Below, in pieces: positions 39,882 through 41,029 of a stretch of 41,029 nt of DNA. The stretch's first letter is position 1; the number at the start of each line of letters is the position of its first letter. The position numbers were made by a program, and so were the translations under genes. Source of the DNA: Bacillota bacterium (GTDB lineage: Bacteria; Bacillota; Clostridia; Oscillospirales; Acutalibacteraceae); assembly GCA_023416955.1 (NCBI GenBank), contig JAEZGM010000044.1, forward strand, positions 1-41,029, given 5' to 3'. The notes beneath the pieces were generated by a model, which was given only the letters and a program-made list of their open reading frames with translations, was not told the origin of the DNA and did not search any database.

Positions 39882-40940
39882 ATGAAAAAGAACATTCGCG
39901 TTTTATCGCTTTCCCTCGCGCTGGCTCTGGCCCTGTCCGCATGCGGAACCAATGAAGTGGTCGCACCGACGCAGAGCAGCACCCAGAGCACAGCCGGAAG
40001 TTCAGCCGCAAGCGCGGCGCCAACCAGCTACAAATACGGGAAGATTGACATTCCGGGTAAGGACGGTTCGCTGTGCGGCGCACCGATTTACATTGCTTAT
40101 GAAAAAGGCTTTTTTGCGGAGGAAGGCTTCGATGTGAACCTAATTTCCGCTGATACCGAAACGCGAAAAATTGGCCTGAACAACGGCACCATTCCGATTG
40201 TGAACGGGGACTTTCAATTCTTCCCGTCCATTGAGGAAGGTGTGAAGGTAAAGGTAGTGGACGGCCTCCACAAAGGTTGCATTACCATTGTTGTTCCCGC
40301 CAATTCACCGATCAAGTCTGCGGAAGACCTGAAAGGCAAAAAAATCGGCGTGGATGAAATCGGCGGAACCCCTTATCAGGTGGCGAGCGTATGGCTTGAA
40401 AATCATGGGGTTGTTGCAAAGGACAACAAGGACGTGACCTTCGTTCCCTACAGCGACGGAAACCTCGAAATTGAAGCTGCTCAAAAGGGCGAAATCGATG
40501 CCGCGGCAATTTGGGATCCGTTTGGCTCTCTGGCTGTGAAAAATAAGGGCTTTAAAAAGATTTTTGACCTTTCTACCGACCCGATTTTTGCAGATAAATA
40601 CTGCTGCTTCCTGTACGCCTCCGAAAAGGTTCTGAATGAGAAACCAGATGAAGTGGCGGCGCTTCTGCGGGCTTACCATAAAGCGCAGGACTGGATTAGT
40701 CACAATCCTGAAGCCGCTGTGGATATTATCTCTGATAAGAAATACTCTGACATTACCGATAAGCAGCTTGCCGTTGACCTGATTAAAAGCTATCATTATC
40801 CGGCTGAGAAAGACCAGAACCCGGAAATTGTAAAACAAAACGTACAGTATTTCGTAGAGCAGCTTTCCAAGATCGGTTACCTGAAGACAAAGGATCCCGA
40901 CCAATTTGCAAGCCAGGTTTATCAAGAGGTAAAGGACTAA
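39882..40940 (+). CDS. SsuA/NitT/TauT-type ABC substrate-binding lipoprotein
   Basis: This 352-residue extracytoplasmic binding protein has a lipoprotein signal (MKKNIRVLSLSLALALALSA, then Cys) and a Ser/Thr/Ala linker. The mature part has the NMT1/SsuA pattern APIYIAYEKGFFAEEGFDV, DLKGKKIGVDEIGGTPYQVA and AAAIWDPFG. Relatives bind aliphatic sulfonates, taurine, nitrate or thiamine precursors. The start ATG at 39882 has AAGGAG at 9 nt, and a TTG two codons upstream is less likely. Coming after metY and the nitrogenase-like genes, its ligand is likely an organosulfur compound. The transporter's permease and ATPase should follow beyond the window. Confidence 0.9.
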   Translation: MKKNIRVLSLSLALALALSACGTNEVVAPTQSSTQSTAGSSAASAAPTSYKYGKIDIPGKDGSLCGAPIYIAYEKGFFAEEGFDVNLISADTETRKIGLNNGTIPIVNGDFQFFPSIEEGVKVKVVDGLHKGCITIVVPANSPIKSAEDLKGKKIGVDEIGGTPYQVASVWLENHGVVAKDNKDVTFVPYSDGNLEIEAAQKGEIDAAAIWDPFGSLAVKNKGFKKIFDLSTDPIFADKYCCFLYASEKVLNEKPDEVAALLRAYHKAQDWISHNPEAAVDIISDKKYSDITDKQLAVDLIKSYHYPAEKDQNPEIVKQNVQYFVEQLSKIGYLKTKDPDQFASQVYQEVKD

Positions 40941-40969
40941 TTTGGTTTCTGAAAGGCGATTGATCAATT

Positions 40970-41029
40970 ATGAGTCAACTATTTACATTTTTTAAAGGAG
41001 TATCGGCGGCTCTGACAGACAGTCAGAGC
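40970..41029 (+). CDS. Start of a further operon gene (partial)
   Basis: An open frame begins with ATG at 40970 (MSQLFTFFKGVSAALTD and on) and runs off the right edge after 20 codons. It starts 29 nt after the binding-protein stop, with a weak AAAGG 13 nt upstream. A transporter permease would be expected here, but the visible residues do not prove it. Confidence 0.45.
   Translation, partial: MSQLFTFFKGVSAALTDSQS

Overview
The window reads as chromosome of an anaerobic, low-to-mid GC Firmicute, most likely of class Clostridia (Oscillospiraceae/Ruminococcaceae-like; the family-level guess is weak). The reasons are pyruvate formate-lyase with its activase and an FNR-type iron-sulfur regulator, hydrogenase nickel-maturation genes, TTGACA/TATAAT promoters, strong AGGAGG ribosome sites with frequent TTG/GTG starts, and a nitrogenase-like operon. 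No rRNA, tRNA, CRISPR array, prophage or intact transposase gene was seen.

Layout. (1) 1-5.2 kb, minus strand: hypB, a large Fe-S/FAD oxidoreductase, hypA and a DUF5692-type membrane protein form one operon, divergent from a GntR/FadR regulator at 5.2 kb. (2) 6.2-17.7 kb, minus strand: thirteen co-oriented genes form a probable sulfur-conjugate salvage operon. They are an acetyltransferase, two glutathionyl-hydroquinone-reductase-like GSTs, an amino-acid ABC transporter, a second acetyltransferase, two amidohydrolases, a third GST, separate CoaB- and CoaC-like proteins, and a P1/DmpA-type peptidase. (3) 18-31 kb, plus strand apart from two genes: a CPA2 cation/proton antiporter, the FNR regulator, pflA and pflB (each behind an identical FNR box), a GrpB-like protein and an alpha/beta hydrolase (both minus), a three-gene ABC-2 exporter and a MalT-like LuxR regulator. 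(4) 31-33 kb, minus strand: an acetyltransferase, an SdpI-like protein and a DUF3784/PH-domain protein. (5) 33.8 kb to the end, plus strand: nitrogenase-like alpha and beta subunits, a NifX-like protein, NifB, O-acetylhomoserine sulfhydrylase, a sulfonate-type binding protein and the start of another gene.

The most interesting signal is a set of unannotated Cys/Met-rich leader peptides. One (17756-17878, minus) stands between a consensus promoter and an intrinsic terminator directly upstream of the S-conjugate operon. Two more (33885-33983 and 34150-34269, plus) stand in series, each followed by a strong intrinsic terminator, directly upstream of the nitrogenase-like operon. The first two share a CNMC...MGxQxMC pattern. 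The third has a small alternative hairpin, starting two bases after its stop codon, that competes with its terminator, as in trp-type attenuators. A weaker candidate overlaps the start of the sulfhydrylase gene. I infer that cysteine (and possibly methionine) supply controls both operons by transcription attenuation, and that the nitrogenase-like enzyme is a sulfur-salvage reductase (methylthio-alkane-reductase-like) rather than a nitrogenase.

Four copies of a 71/105-bp MITE-like repeat with TAYAGTCAGTT ends are scattered in intergenic spaces. Three stem-loops at the left edge may be the right end of an IS200/IS605-type element.
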